A stretch of 17,802 bases of DNA from Candidatus Woesearchaeota archaeon (GCA_027083015.1 JALWQS010000091.1:1-17802), one strand, 5' to 3'. Numbered from the stretch's first letter, positions 1 through 6,743 are shown. Notes: generated from the sequence alone by a model not told the origin. Numbers and translations are program-made.

Positions 1-349
1 CAACTCAACCAACCAAAACATCAACTTCAAATCCAAAATCACCAGCACCAACATGGAAACCACCACCCCGGAGATGGAATGTAACATGAACGCCATAGCC
101 AGCAGGATAATGGCCAGCATCAGGGGAAAAAGAAAAAAAATACCGCAATGATCATAATGAAGATGAGTAAAGATAACAATATCAACAGAAGAAAAATCAA
201 CAGCCCTGCCAAGAAAATTCACAATATCAGAACGATAAGTCCTATTACCGGCATCAATGATAATCTTCTTATCAAGATCAAGAAAATAGATATTAGAAGA
301 ATCACGAGCAGTAAATTTCCAGATATCATCAGTTATTTTTGAAAGCATG
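1..349 (-). CDS. MBL-fold metallohydrolase, N-terminal part, probable frameshift, runs off left edge
   Basis: From ATG at 349 the product begins MLSKITDDIWKF and includes a typical metallo-beta-lactamase opening: a beta strand pair around IYFLDLDKKIIIDAGN, then THLHYDHCG near residues 60-68, the HxHxDH metal-binding motif. Members of this superfamily are cytoplasmic hydrolases of varied substrates, so the substrate cannot be named. After the motif the frame becomes a Leu/Met/Val-rich string that looks like an out-of-frame shadow. The alternative frame from about 125 leftward has the T-ending codons normal for minus-strand genes here, but meets a TGA close to base 5. The switch point is at an 8-base homopolymer (plus-strand A run, 133-140), so an indel is likely. 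The alternative frame does not obviously read as MBL sequence either, so the left 120 bases remain unexplained. It is divergent from the small membrane protein at 401 and shares its promoter. Confidence 0.62.
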
Positions 350-368
350 AGAAGAACAAAAGGTATAA

Positions 369-380
369 TGTTTAAATAAG
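369..380. promoter_or_regulatory. Shared bidirectional TATA element
   Basis: The segment TGTTTAAATAAG contains a near-palindromic TATA box (TTTAAATA, 371-378). It lies about 22-29 bases before the ATG at 349 on the minus strand and 23-30 bases before the ATG at 401 on the plus strand. That spacing matches leaderless archaeal transcripts in both directions. Neither start has a convincing Shine-Dalgarno site. Confidence 0.55.
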
Positions 381-400
381 ATTTGGTTTTTTATAAATAC

Positions 401-670
401 ATGGTAGTAAAGCTATTAGGAATCGCAGATCTCCTATCCGCATTAGTCGTCGTACTTCTACATTACCAAATAATAGGATGGAAAACAGGACTGCTGTTCG
501 CAACATACCTGGTGATAAAAGGCATCATATTCAGAAAAGACATAACATCACTGATAGACATACTAAGCGGAGCATACATGATAGTATTATCGTTCGGATT
601 CAGCACGTTCATCACGTGGGTAATAGCGATATACCTGTTCCAAAAAGCCTGTTTCTCACTAGCAGCTTAA
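401..670 (+). CDS. Small polytopic membrane protein, unknown function
   Basis: An 89-residue, strongly hydrophobic protein starting MVVKLLGIADLL. Three or four membrane segments are visible, roughly residues 3-20, 25-42, 50-70 and 72-86, separated by short charged turns such as FRKD. I recognise no catalytic or ligand motif and assign no function. The open frame extends upstream to a TTG at 383, but ATG 401 is preferred because the TATA box at 371-378 then sits 23 bases upstream, as for other leaderless genes here. Codons are mainly A- and C-ending, as in other plus-strand genes of the window. Its neighbour on the right is convergent (S2P-like protease ending at 721). Confidence 0.75.
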   Translation: MVVKLLGIADLLSALVVVLLHYQIIGWKTGLLFATYLVIKGIIFRKDITSLIDILSGAYMIVLSFGFSTFITWVIAIYLFQKACFSLAA

Positions 671-720
671 AACAAAGAAACAACAGAGCAGACACGTAGC
701 CTATGTCTAAAAGAAAAAGC

Positions 721-1470
721 TTACCATCGCTTATCCACATAAACAAAGAATAAAACAAGGATAACAGCTCCGAGAAGAAGAGAACCTAAAAGAGCTACAA
801 GACCAGAATACCAATACAACAAACCAGCAGCACCGATCATAGAACCAAGAACAAAAACATAGATAAAGCGAGAACCGAAAAAAGTCTTACTACCATTAAA
901 AGGAGGAATAGGAATCATATCAAACAAAGCAAGCCAGATGTTGATCTTCACAAAAGAGAACAACCAATCAAAAGGAAGATAAGAATAAACAGACTTAAGG
1001 ATAATAGCTAAGAGCATATTACCAACCGCGCCAGACATAGCGATCCAACCTATATGCTTATGATTAAGACCTGAAGGATACATACCAATACGATGATAAG
1101 GCATCAGACGAATAACCAAATAACCCGGAGCCAAGAAGATCGGAAAAGACCAGACATTGCCAAAAACAAAAACAAAAACAACACTGACAACGAGGCCAGC
1201 AATCCAAGCCTTAAACTCAGAACGATAACCAAGCCAAGCAGCAACTGCGCGATGAGAAGCCTCATGAACAAACATAGAAACAGCAACAACCAATAAGAAA
1301 AAGAAGAAATTCCTGATACCAACACCCCAATCAAAAGACTCAACACCCCAAGACCAAAAAGAAACAATGAATGCAATAACGAAAACAGTCAATAACAGAC
1401 CACGAAATTCAGAAGGCTGCAACTGCCAACCCCGCTTATACTTATCAAGAAAATTCTTCCATGAATACAT
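721..1470 (-). CDS. Site-2-protease-like (M50) membrane metallopeptidase
   Basis: A 249-residue polytopic membrane protein. Residues 69-73 read HEASH, the HExxH zinc motif of M50/S2P proteases, placed in a hydrophobic helix as is usual for this family. A second conserved region near residues 177-195 reads N-x-W-L-A-L-F-D-M-I-P-I-P-P-F-N-G-S-K, matching the family's N...P-x-P-x-D-G element that supplies the third zinc ligand. Here the expected Asp is Asn192. S2P enzymes cut transmembrane or membrane-proximal substrates such as anchored regulators, but no substrate is apparent. Five to six membrane segments are visible. The start ATG at 1470 is supported by a TATA box at 1494-1501 and no leader. 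The TraB-like gene lies 59 bases upstream on the same strand but has its own promoter. Confidence 0.85.
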   Translation of the reverse strand: MYSWKNFLDKYKRGWQLQPSEFRGLLLTVFVIAFIVSFWSWGVESFDWGVGIRNFFFFLLVVAVSMFVHEASHRAVAAWLGYRSEFKAWIAGLVVSVVFVFVFGNVWSFPIFLAPGYLVIRLMPYHRIGMYPSGLNHKHIGWIAMSGAVGNMLLAIILKSVYSYLPFDWLFSFVKINIWLALFDMIPIPPFNGSKTFFGSRFIYVFVLGSMIGAAGLLYWYSGLVALLGSLLLGAVILVLFFVYVDKRW

Positions 1471-1493
1471 AAGGTTTAAAAAAGAAGATTTTG

Positions 1494-1501
1494 TTTATAA
1501 A
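1494..1501 (-). promoter_or_regulatory. TATA box of the M50 protease gene
   Basis: TTTATAAA on the minus strand, 24-31 bases before the ATG at 1470. No Shine-Dalgarno site precedes that ATG, consistent with a leaderless transcript. Confidence 0.55.
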
Positions 1502-1529
1502 TGTTTCTGGCGAACTTCCCACACAAAAA

Positions 1530-2267
1530 TCATACAGAGATATGTGACGGTTTAGGCTTGACAACATCAACGCGGTTATACTTCTTCTTCACCAAATTAA
1601 GAAGATCAAACTCATGACCAGCACCAACAACAACAAGAACCCGCTTATCAGGAAAATCATGCATAAGCCTGACAATATTAGAAGCCATAACCTTATTACG
1701 ATCATCAACAAGAACCTTGTAAATGTTAGGGTAACGACGCTTGAACTGACGAATAAGCTTCCTGACAAGCTCGTCCTCAGGAACTTTGGAAAGGTCAAAA
1801 GTTTTGCCTTTCAGACCAAGATCTGAAACAGCTTTCTTCCTGCGAAAAACAGACTTTAAGATATCAGCGAAAAAACGAAACCTCTCACGCCAAGTAAGAG
1901 CTTTAGAAAAACGTTTGAGGGTGATCTCAATATCCTGATCTATCAAAGCAACAACAGCCCCATTCTTATAAGCAAGATCAACAGCTAACTTCATCTCAGA
2001 ACCAGGAGAAACACCAACAGCAGAACCCAACTTCTGCTGAGCATAACGACCAAGAACAGCAAACAAGAAACCCTTAAACCCTATGCGGCGAACAGCTGAA
2101 AAAGACATCTTCTGAGGCTGTTTAGAATTAAGAGCATGAAGACGCTTAATATCAAGCTCAACAGCCACTACCTCCGGCTTAAATGACTCAAAAGTCTTCT
2201 TAATCTCGCGAAGGCTCTCGCTAGCAATATGAGAAGTGCCGATAATAACAACATTCTTGTAGTCCAT
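1530..2267 (-). CDS. TraB/PrgY-family protein, short form without membrane helices
   Basis: A 245-residue protein beginning MDYKNVVIIGTSHIASES. Conserved TraB-family features are visible: G10-T-S-H13 after the first strand, the V-x-V-E37-L-D segment followed by basic residues 41-42, a LIDQDIEIT stretch in the middle, and a C-terminal VVVGAGHEFDLL motif. The family includes bacterial pheromone-shutdown proteins (TraB/PrgY) and related GumN/TIKI-type proteins with a putative metal-dependent hydrolase fold; the archaeal role is unknown. Many TraB/PrgY members have a C-terminal membrane domain, and this one stops without it. The frame is open to 2393, but the added 42 residues are a Phe/Ser-rich low-complexity string. 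ATG 2267 has a TATA box 23-31 bases upstream, so I chose it. Confidence 0.85.
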   Translation of the reverse strand: MDYKNVVIIGTSHIASESLREIKKTFESFKPEVVAVELDIKRLHALNSKQPQKMSFSAVRRIGFKGFLFAVLGRYAQQKLGSAVGVSPGSEMKLAVDLAYKNGAVVALIDQDIEITLKRFSKALTWRERFRFFADILKSVFRRKKAVSDLGLKGKTFDLSKVPEDELVRKLIRQFKRRYPNIYKVLVDDRNKVMASNIVRLMHDFPDKRVLVVVGAGHEFDLLNLVKKKYNRVDVVKPKPSHISV

Positions 2268-2289
2268 AAAACAAAAAGAACCACGAAAG

Positions 2290-2298
2290 CTTATAAAT
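2290..2298 (-). promoter_or_regulatory. TATA box of the TraB-family gene
   Basis: ATTTATAAG on the minus strand, ending 23 bases before the ATG at 2267. It lies inside the longer open frame and so argues for the shorter start. Confidence 0.55.
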
Positions 2299-2395
2299 CT
2301 GTTGCAAAAAGAAAAGAAGCAGGAAAAACAGAAAAAACAAGAGAAAAAGAACAGAACAACAGAAAAAGAAAAAACAACAATAATTAATAGCAAAA

Positions 2396-2403
2396 TTTAT
2401 AAA
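2396..2403 (+). promoter_or_regulatory. TATA box of the PRC-barrel gene
   Basis: TTTATAAA-type element at 2396-2403. Transcription would begin near 2425-2430, leaving a short leader that carries a strong Shine-Dalgarno site. Confidence 0.5.
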
Positions 2404-2430
2404 TCAAATAAACCACAAGAAACCACATAA

Positions 2431-2437
2431 AGGAGGG
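2431..2437 (+). promoter_or_regulatory. Strong Shine-Dalgarno site before the PRC-barrel gene
   Basis: AGGAGGG, seven bases from the ATG at 2444. It is the clearest ribosome binding site in the window and contrasts with the leaderless genes around it. Confidence 0.75.
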
Positions 2438-2443
2438 ATAGAC

Positions 2444-2713
2444 ATGCTCAAACTAGAAAAAATATCAGAAATATATGATATGAAGGTATTTACTGAGGGT
2501 GGCGAGTACTTCGGAGATGTAGAAGAAGCTATACTCACCAAGACCAAAGTGCATGGTTGGAGAGTAAAAGCAACAAAAAACTCCTACCTGTCAAAAGTGC
2601 TAGGAAGCGCACGCGGCGTAATCGTACCACACCAACTGGTAAAAAGCATAGGGGATGTTATGCTCATAAGCAAAGCAGCAGCACCTGCAGGCGGAGAAGA
2701 ACCAACCCCATAA
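2444..2713 (+). CDS. PRC-barrel domain protein
   Basis: An 89-residue soluble protein. Residues 1-75 show the PRC-barrel pattern of short strands: a leading hydrophobic-charged helix or strand (KLEKISEIYDM), a GGEYFGDVEEAIL turn and strand typical of the V-x-D-x-x-G-x-x-x-G-x-V core, and a late strand ending VIVPHQLVKSIGDVMLI. The tail is Ala/Gly/Pro rich and probably disordered. Stand-alone archaeal PRC-barrels are small beta-barrel adaptors; in haloarchaea some (CdpB proteins) act in cell division with SepF. No sepF or ftsZ is visible here, so a division role is only a possibility. It is a single-gene unit with its own TATA box, an unusually strong ribosome binding site, and a T-rich stretch just after the stop, which suggests high expression. 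Confidence 0.8.
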   Translation: MLKLEKISEIYDMKVFTEGGEYFGDVEEAILTKTKVHGWRVKATKNSYLSKVLGSARGVIVPHQLVKSIGDVMLISKAAAPAGGEEPTP

Positions 2714-2721
2714 TGCGATAT

Positions 2722-2732
2722 TAAATTTTTTC
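2722..2732 (+). terminator. T-rich termination signal after the PRC-barrel gene
   Basis: A TAAATTTTTTCTC run begins about ten bases after the stop codon. Archaeal transcription commonly ends at such oligo-T tracts without a hairpin. Confidence 0.4.
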
Positions 2733-2785
2733 TCCACTATTTCTTTAAGTCTCAATATCAAAGATACAAGAACAAACAAAAATAG

Positions 2786-2807
2786 TGTGGTCTCTAAAAT
2801 CACCACA
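2786..2807. promoter_or_regulatory. Inverted repeat upstream of the TrmB-lipid operon, candidate operator
   Basis: TGTGGT (2786-2791) and ACCACA (2802-2807) are exact reverse complements separated by 10 bases. The repeat ends three bases before the TATA box at 2811, where a bound protein would cover the TFB recognition element. The first gene of the operon is a TrmB-type regulator, so autoregulation is a reasonable inference. A second pairing in the same spacer (CACTATTT at 2735-2742 with AAATAGTG at 2780-2787) overlaps it. Confidence 0.45.
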
Positions 2808-2810
2808 AAA

Positions 2811-2818
2811 TTTATATA
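2811..2818 (+). promoter_or_regulatory. TATA box of the TrmB-lipid operon
   Basis: TTTATATA lies 26-33 bases before the ATG at 2844. It is the only clear promoter ahead of the five co-directional genes 2844-6087. Confidence 0.6.
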
Positions 2819-2843
2819 GCTCAAAAAGAGAAAAGACAAAAGA

Positions 2844-3587
2844 ATGATTTCTCAAAGAGTGCTAGAGGAACTAGGACTTACGAGCTCAGAAGCAAAAGTC
2901 TATCTGACACTGCTTGAAAAAGGAGCCAGCCTAGCAGGAAACATATCAAGAAATACAGGAATACACAGAAGAAGCGTATACGACAGCATGGAAAGACTCA
3001 TACAGAAAGGACTAGTAAGCTACATCAAAAAAAATAATAGAAAATACTTTGAAGCAGCAGATCCGGAAAGACTGATAGAAATACTGCGCAAGAAAGAAGA
3101 AGACATCAAAGAAGCACTACCAGAACTAAAGATGCTACAACAGATGTCAATACAAAAAAACGAAACATTATTCTTCAGAGGAAAAGCAGCAATAAAAACC
3201 GCGTTTGAAGATCAACTAGAAGCAAAAGAGATACTAGTGTGGGGAGCAACACCAAGATCCAACGAAATACTGCAATTCTATTTTCCACATTTCAACAGAA
3301 AAAGAGTGAAGAAAAAGATAACAAAAAAGATACTCTTCAACGAAAAAGACAAGAAAAACAAATACGTAAAAGACATACCATTAGCAGAGATAAGATACGT
3401 ACCAAAAGACATAACATCACAGACGTCAGTCTACATATACGGAAGAAACGTATGCATAGTAAGATGGAAAGCAGACCCGATAGCAATAATAATACGAGAA
3501 AAAGAGATAGCAGAAGGTTACAGAAACTACTTCAACTTCATGTGGGAAAACGCAAAAAAAGAAAAAACAAGAAAGGCCAAGAAATGA
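2844..3587 (+). CDS. TrmB-family transcriptional regulator
   Basis: A 247-residue protein. Residues 1-70 form a TrmB-type winged helix-turn-helix: LEELGLTSSEAKVYLTLLEKG, the recognition region with NTGIHRRSVYDSMERL, and a wing around GLVSYIKKNNRKYFEAADPERL. Next comes a predicted coiled coil (about 75-105, KKEEDIKEALPELK), then the mixed alpha/beta effector domain (about 110-235) seen in TrmB proteins, and a Lys-rich tail. Characterised TrmB proteins bind sugars and act as repressors or activators; the ligand of this one is unknown. It heads an operon of lipid-head enzymes, overlapping the next gene by four bases (ATGA), so control of membrane lipid metabolism is the likely role (inference). 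The inverted repeat at 2786-2807 may be its own operator. Confidence 0.88.
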   Translation: MISQRVLEELGLTSSEAKVYLTLLEKGASLAGNISRNTGIHRRSVYDSMERLIQKGLVSYIKKNNRKYFEAADPERLIEILRKKEEDIKEALPELKMLQQMSIQKNETLFFRGKAAIKTAFEDQLEAKEILVWGATPRSNEILQFYFPHFNRKRVKKKITKKILFNEKDKKNKYVKDIPLAEIRYVPKDITSQTSVYIYGRNVCIVRWKADPIAIIIREKEIAEGYRNYFNFMWENAKKEKTRKAKK

Positions 3588-4453
3588 AATACCTACTGAT
3601 AATAAACCCCAACGCCGGAAAAAGAAAACCAATAGTAAAAGACCTTCTGGAACTGTTCAAAGAAAGAAAAAGAATTCTTGATATAGCAGAAACAAAAAAA
3701 CCAGGAGACGGGATAAGAATAGCGAAGAAAGCCGCAGGAAAATACAAAGCAGTGATAGCAGCAGGAGGCGATGGAACAATAAACGAAGTCGTAAACGGAC
3801 TCGCAGGAACAAACACGCCAATAGGCATCATACCAGCAGGAACAGAAAACGTACTGGCAACAGAACTGAAGATACCAAAGGACCACAAGAAAGCAGGAAA
3901 AAAAATACTGACAGGAAAGACAAAAACATTCGACCTAGGAAAAGCGGGAAAAAGATACTTCACCCTAATGGCAGGAATAGGACTGGATGCAATAGCATCA
4001 CACAACGTAGAATTCAGACCGACACTAAAGAAGATGCTGGGAAGAAACGCCTATCCAATAGCCGCCATACAAACATACTTTCAATACAAACCAAAAAAAC
4101 TAAGGATAAAACTAGACGACCAAGTACTTCCCAGATGGGGATACTTCGCAGTAGTGGGAAATATGAAACTATACGGAGGAGGACTAAAAATAACAGCCAA
4201 AGCTAAAGCAGACGACGGCTACCTGGACATATGCATATTCAAAAACAAAGATATAGTAAACATGCTGAAATATTTCATAGGAGCAAGATTCAAGCACAAC
4301 ATAGAAGAACTGCCAAACATAGAATACTTCAAAGTAAAAAAGATAAAGATAACAACAGAACAAAAAACGATGGTACATACAGATGCAGAGATAGCAGGAA
4401 CAACACCAATCAACATAGAAGCAGTCCCAAAAGCCATAAAGATCATATGCTAA
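3584..4453 (+). CDS. YegS/diacylglycerol-kinase-like lipid kinase
   Basis: A 289-residue protein with the diacylglycerol/sphingosine/NAD kinase fold. N-terminal LLIINPNAGK (residues 4-13) starts the nucleotide domain, GGDGT (61-65) is the kinase signature, and PAGTENVLATEL (84-95) carries the conserved Gly-Thr-x-Asn element. The C-terminal beta-rich domain contains MAGIGLDA, GNMKLYGGGLKITAKAKADDGYLDI and a late HTDAE motif. Family members phosphorylate lipid alcohols with ATP at the membrane face; substrate could be an archaeol-type or acquired diradylglycerol (inference). The ATG overlaps the TrmB stop (ATGA). The same frame is open far upstream, but that part is a shadow of trmB. It is followed after 28 bases by a PAP2-like phosphatase gene, an apparent kinase/phosphatase pairing. 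Confidence 0.88.
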   Translation: MKYLLIINPNAGKRKPIVKDLLELFKERKRILDIAETKKPGDGIRIAKKAAGKYKAVIAAGGDGTINEVVNGLAGTNTPIGIIPAGTENVLATELKIPKDHKKAGKKILTGKTKTFDLGKAGKRYFTLMAGIGLDAIASHNVEFRPTLKKMLGRNAYPIAAIQTYFQYKPKKLRIKLDDQVLPRWGYFAVVGNMKLYGGGLKITAKAKADDGYLDICIFKNKDIVNMLKYFIGARFKHNIEELPNIEYFKVKKIKITTEQKTMVHTDAEIAGTTPINIEAVPKAIKIIC

Positions 4454-4481
4454 GACAAACCAATACAATAAGAGGATAAAG

Positions 4482-4916
4482 ATGATAACGGAACTCATAA
4501 CAAACAAGATCGTAATATCGGTAACAGCCGCAACTATCATATGCCAAATATGGAAAGTGTTGCACAAACTCATATGGGAAAAAAAATTGGACGCAGGACT
4601 GTTCTTCGCAACAGGAGGAATGCCAAGCTCACACTCAACATTCGTAGCAGCACTAGCGACAAGCATAGGATTCAAAGAAGGATGGACAAGCACAATATTC
4701 CTGCTAAGCCTGGGATTCGCAGCGATAGTCATAAGAGACGCTTTTGGAGTAAGAAAAACAGTAGATGACCTGATAAGAACAGTAAACAACATAATAAGAC
4801 ATAAACAATTAAAATTTGATATCATAAAAAAGATAGCCGGACATACACCAGTACAGACAATAACAGGAACAGTATTAGGGATAACAGTAGCGGCGATAAT
4901 AAACATGCTCTGGTAA
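4482..4916 (+). CDS. Divergent PAP2-family membrane protein (DUF212/YuiD-like)
   Basis: A 144-residue integral membrane protein. It shows the full divergent PAP2 signature: GGMPSSH (45-51), a VAALATSIGFKEGW segment, IRDAFGVR (84-91), a short linker with VNNII, and GHTPVQTITGTVLG (120-133). Three to four membrane spans are visible. PAP2 relatives remove phosphate from lipid phosphates, but the biochemical activity of this subgroup is poorly established, so phosphatidate or archaetidate phosphatase activity is inferred from the signature and the position beside a lipid kinase. A ribosome binding site, AGAGG at 4471-4475, lies seven bases upstream of the ATG at 4482. The next gene starts eight bases after the stop. 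Confidence 0.87.
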   Translation: MITELITNKIVISVTAATIICQIWKVLHKLIWEKKLDAGLFFATGGMPSSHSTFVAALATSIGFKEGWTSTIFLLSLGFAAIVIRDAFGVRKTVDDLIRTVNNIIRHKQLKFDIIKKIAGHTPVQTITGTVLGITVAAIINMLW

Positions 4917-4924
4917 ATGCAAAG

Positions 4925-5566
4925 ATGATAAGCACAATCATGAACATAATATACTGGATCATAGGACTGACGGCCATAATAATAATCGGATCACTAATAT
5001 TCTGGAAAACATACTTCTTAAGGAAACCAAAAAGAGAGATACCAAAGAAAGGACTGGTGAGCCCAGCAGACGGCAAGATAATAAAAATCATACAATACGA
5101 CAAGAAAGGCCGTACAGTAAGAAAAGGAGTATTAGGAAAAGTAAAGGTAATGACAAAAGATGTAGCAGAAGAAGGAAACATAATAGTGATAATGATGACA
5201 ATAACAAACGCGCATTACCAAAGAGCACCCTATGACGGAGACGTAGAAAAAATAAGATACAGCAAAGGAACATTCTTAAACGCCGTAAAAGGAGCAGAAG
5301 ACCTCAAAGCAACATTCGAAAACGAAAAGAACGAAATACTGATAAAAACAAAAAAAGGAAGAATAAAAGTCATACAAGTGGCAGGCATACTAGCAAGAAG
5401 AATAGAATCGTATACAAAACCAAAACAAAAAATACATAAAGGTGAAGTGCTAGGAAGGATAAATCTGGGCTCACAAGTCATACTTATCACTCCAAAAACA
5501 AAACTGGAAGTGAAAGAAGGAGACAAGGTGGTCGATGGAGAGACCATAATGGCAAAATGGGAATAA
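4925..5566 (+). CDS. psd: Phosphatidylserine (archaetidylserine) decarboxylase proenzyme
   Basis: A 213-residue protein with an N-terminal membrane anchor (about residues 5-28) followed by a decarboxylase domain. Visible landmarks are SPADGKI (46-52), TNAHYQRAPYDG (94-105, with the conserved His97), VQVAGILARRI (150-160) and LGSQV (181-185). Gly182-Ser183 is the expected self-cleavage site that creates the pyruvoyl group on the small C-terminal subunit, so the enzyme looks intact. Its reaction would turn archaetidylserine (or phosphatidylserine) into the ethanolamine lipid. It is translationally linked to the next gene, pssA-like, which starts inside its last codons; together they perform successive steps. 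The archaeal name for the activity is Asd. Whether the lipid is an ether or ester type cannot be read from the sequence. Confidence 0.93.
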   Translation: MISTIMNIIYWIIGLTAIIIIGSLIFWKTYFLRKPKREIPKKGLVSPADGKIIKIIQYDKKGRTVRKGVLGKVKVMTKDVAEEGNIIVIMMTITNAHYQRAPYDGDVEKIRYSKGTFLNAVKGAEDLKATFENEKNEILIKTKKGRIKVIQVAGILARRIESYTKPKQKIHKGEVLGRINLGSQVILITPKTKLEVKEGDKVVDGETIMAKWE

Positions 5567-6087
5567 AAGAAAACTTTTCAATATTCAACCAAATAGAATT
5601 TCCTTCAGTAATCACACTACTAAACGCAGTATCAGGAATGATAAGCATACTGTTCTCAATATCCCGACAGTACAAATACGCAGCGGTGTTCATGATAGCA
5701 GCAGTATTCTTCGACTACATAGACGGAAAGATAGCCAGACTCATGAAGAAAGAAACAGAACTAGGAGTCGAACTGGACTCATTATCAGACATGATAAGCT
5801 TCGGAGTAGCGCCAGTCGTCCTAGCTTTTCAGACAACAAAAAACGTAGGGCAAGGATGGATATTTGCAGCAATAATCTACATGCTATTCCTATGCGCAGG
5901 AGCCCTGAGATTAGCAAGATTCAACATAACAAAGAAAGAAAAAGGCTACAAAGGGATGCCCATAACAATAAACGGGCTGATAGTGCCGATAATATACTTT
6001 GCAGGAATCACAGCCTGGTACCCGTTATGGTTCTTAGTAAGTGCGATACTTATGATAAGCGCGTTCAAGATAAAGAAGTTCATATAG
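5557..6087 (+). CDS. pssA: CDP-alcohol phosphatidyltransferase, PssA-like (archaetidylserine synthase)
   Basis: A 176-residue membrane enzyme of the CDP-alcohol phosphatidyltransferase family. The signature is complete: D53-x2-D56-G57-x2-A60-R61-x8-G70-x3-D74-x3-D78, which binds two metal ions and the CDP-lipid. Five to six membrane segments follow and surround it. The KGYKGMPITINGLIVP segment (about 130-145) is typical of the serine-transferring subgroup, and the adjacent decarboxylase supports CDP-lipid:serine transfer over inositol or glycerol transfer. The ATG at 5557 lies within the psd frame, a 10-base overlap, giving coupled translation. It is the last gene of the operon; the following gene is convergent and only 24 bases away. 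No CDP-archaeol synthase (CarS) is in the window, although PssA needs its product. Confidence 0.93.
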   Translation: MGIKENFSIFNQIEFPSVITLLNAVSGMISILFSISRQYKYAAVFMIAAVFFDYIDGKIARLMKKETELGVELDSLSDMISFGVAPVVLAFQTTKNVGQGWIFAAIIYMLFLCAGALRLARFNITKKEKGYKGMPITINGLIVPIIYFAGITAWYPLWFLVSAILMISAFKIKKFI

Positions 6088-6111
6088 AAACATCTTTAGA
6101 CAAGGGATGCG

Positions 6112-6573
6112 TCAAGCGATAATCCTCGCCAGTTCTCTGGGATCAACAGGGTCAACAGAAGAAAACAAAGACTTAAGACCGAGCCTTAATGATTCATCAT
6201 CAGAAATAAGATTGTGCGTGCGAGGTCTTATAACCCACTTCTTATCTAGCTTTGAAAAAGGATTGACAAAATATATGACCAAAGAAGGAAATCCAACCAA
6301 GCGTTTCCAGGAAGAAATCAAAGAATCAAAAGCTTCAGGAGTATTATAGGTAACAACACCCAGATGCTCATAATTCTTATCAACAGAGTTAAGCGCTGCA
6401 AGAAAATCCTTAACAAAAGGGACAACAAGATAATAAGTAACCTTACCAGAATTCTCCTCAACAACAACCCTGCCAGGCTCTTCACGAACACTCCTGATAC
6501 GCCTAAAAGCAAGATCCCGGTTCTTCATATAACGGACGAACCACTGAGACAGATAAGCAGCCTCTTTTTCCAT
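6112..6573 (-). CDS. Conserved-looking soluble protein of unknown function
   Basis: A 153-residue protein starting MEKEAAYLSQWF. It has an amphipathic N-terminal helix, a strand pair with GRVVVEENSGKVTYYLVVP (about 34-52), a region with VVTYNTPEAFDSLISSWKRL (about 74-93), a hydrophobic strand LVIYFVNPFS, a KKWVIRPRTHNLI segment and a C-terminal helix. I recognise no named family. The alternation of strands with a conserved-looking WxxL, YFVNP and RTH resembles a nuclease-like alpha/beta fold, but no clear catalytic set is visible, so I leave it unnamed. The open frame extends to 6714; the extra 47 residues are hydrophobic low-complexity sequence, and ATG 6573 is preceded by a good AAGAGGG ribosome site (6581-6587). 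It is convergent with pssA and divergent from the next gene. Confidence 0.72.
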   Translation of the reverse strand: MEKEAAYLSQWFVRYMKNRDLAFRRIRSVREEPGRVVVEENSGKVTYYLVVPFVKDFLAALNSVDKNYEHLGVVTYNTPEAFDSLISSWKRLVGFPSLVIYFVNPFSKLDKKWVIRPRTHNLISDDESLRLGLKSLFSSVDPVDPRELARIIA

Positions 6574-6713
6574 AATAAACCCTCTTACTAAAGAACAAGA
6601 CACCATAATTATTAAGGTTTTTGGAAAGAATAAAAGAAAAACAGGAAGTCGGTAAGAACTAAAGAGACAAAACAAGGAAAGAACAAAGAAAAACAATAAA
6701 CCGCTTAAAAACA

Positions 6714-6721
6714 TTTATATA
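6714..6721 (+). promoter_or_regulatory. TATA box of the anchored surface-protein gene
   Basis: TTTATATA, 23-30 bases before the ATG at 6744. There is no obvious ribosome site, consistent with a leaderless transcript. Confidence 0.6.
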
Positions 6722-6743
6722 TGGAATAAACAAAGTATAATAT

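Noticed and set aside
2268..2393. Upstream extension of the TraB-family protein
   Set aside because: Low-complexity Phe/Ser residues and a TATA box inside it favour the ATG at 2267.
3239..3583. N-terminal extension of the lipid-kinase frame by 115 codons
   Set aside because: It overlaps the TrmB coding sequence, is Lys/Arg/Asn-rich shadow sequence, and the kinase family starts at MKYLLIINPNAGK.
4184..4906. 240-codon minus-strand frame opposite the lipid kinase and PAP2 genes
   Set aside because: Cys/Phe/Tyr-rich shadow; both plus genes have unmistakable family motifs.
6574..6714. Hydrophobic N-terminal extension of the unknown protein, which could look like a signal peptide
   Set aside because: ATG 6573 has a good ribosome site, and the extension spans the promoter region of both divergent genes.
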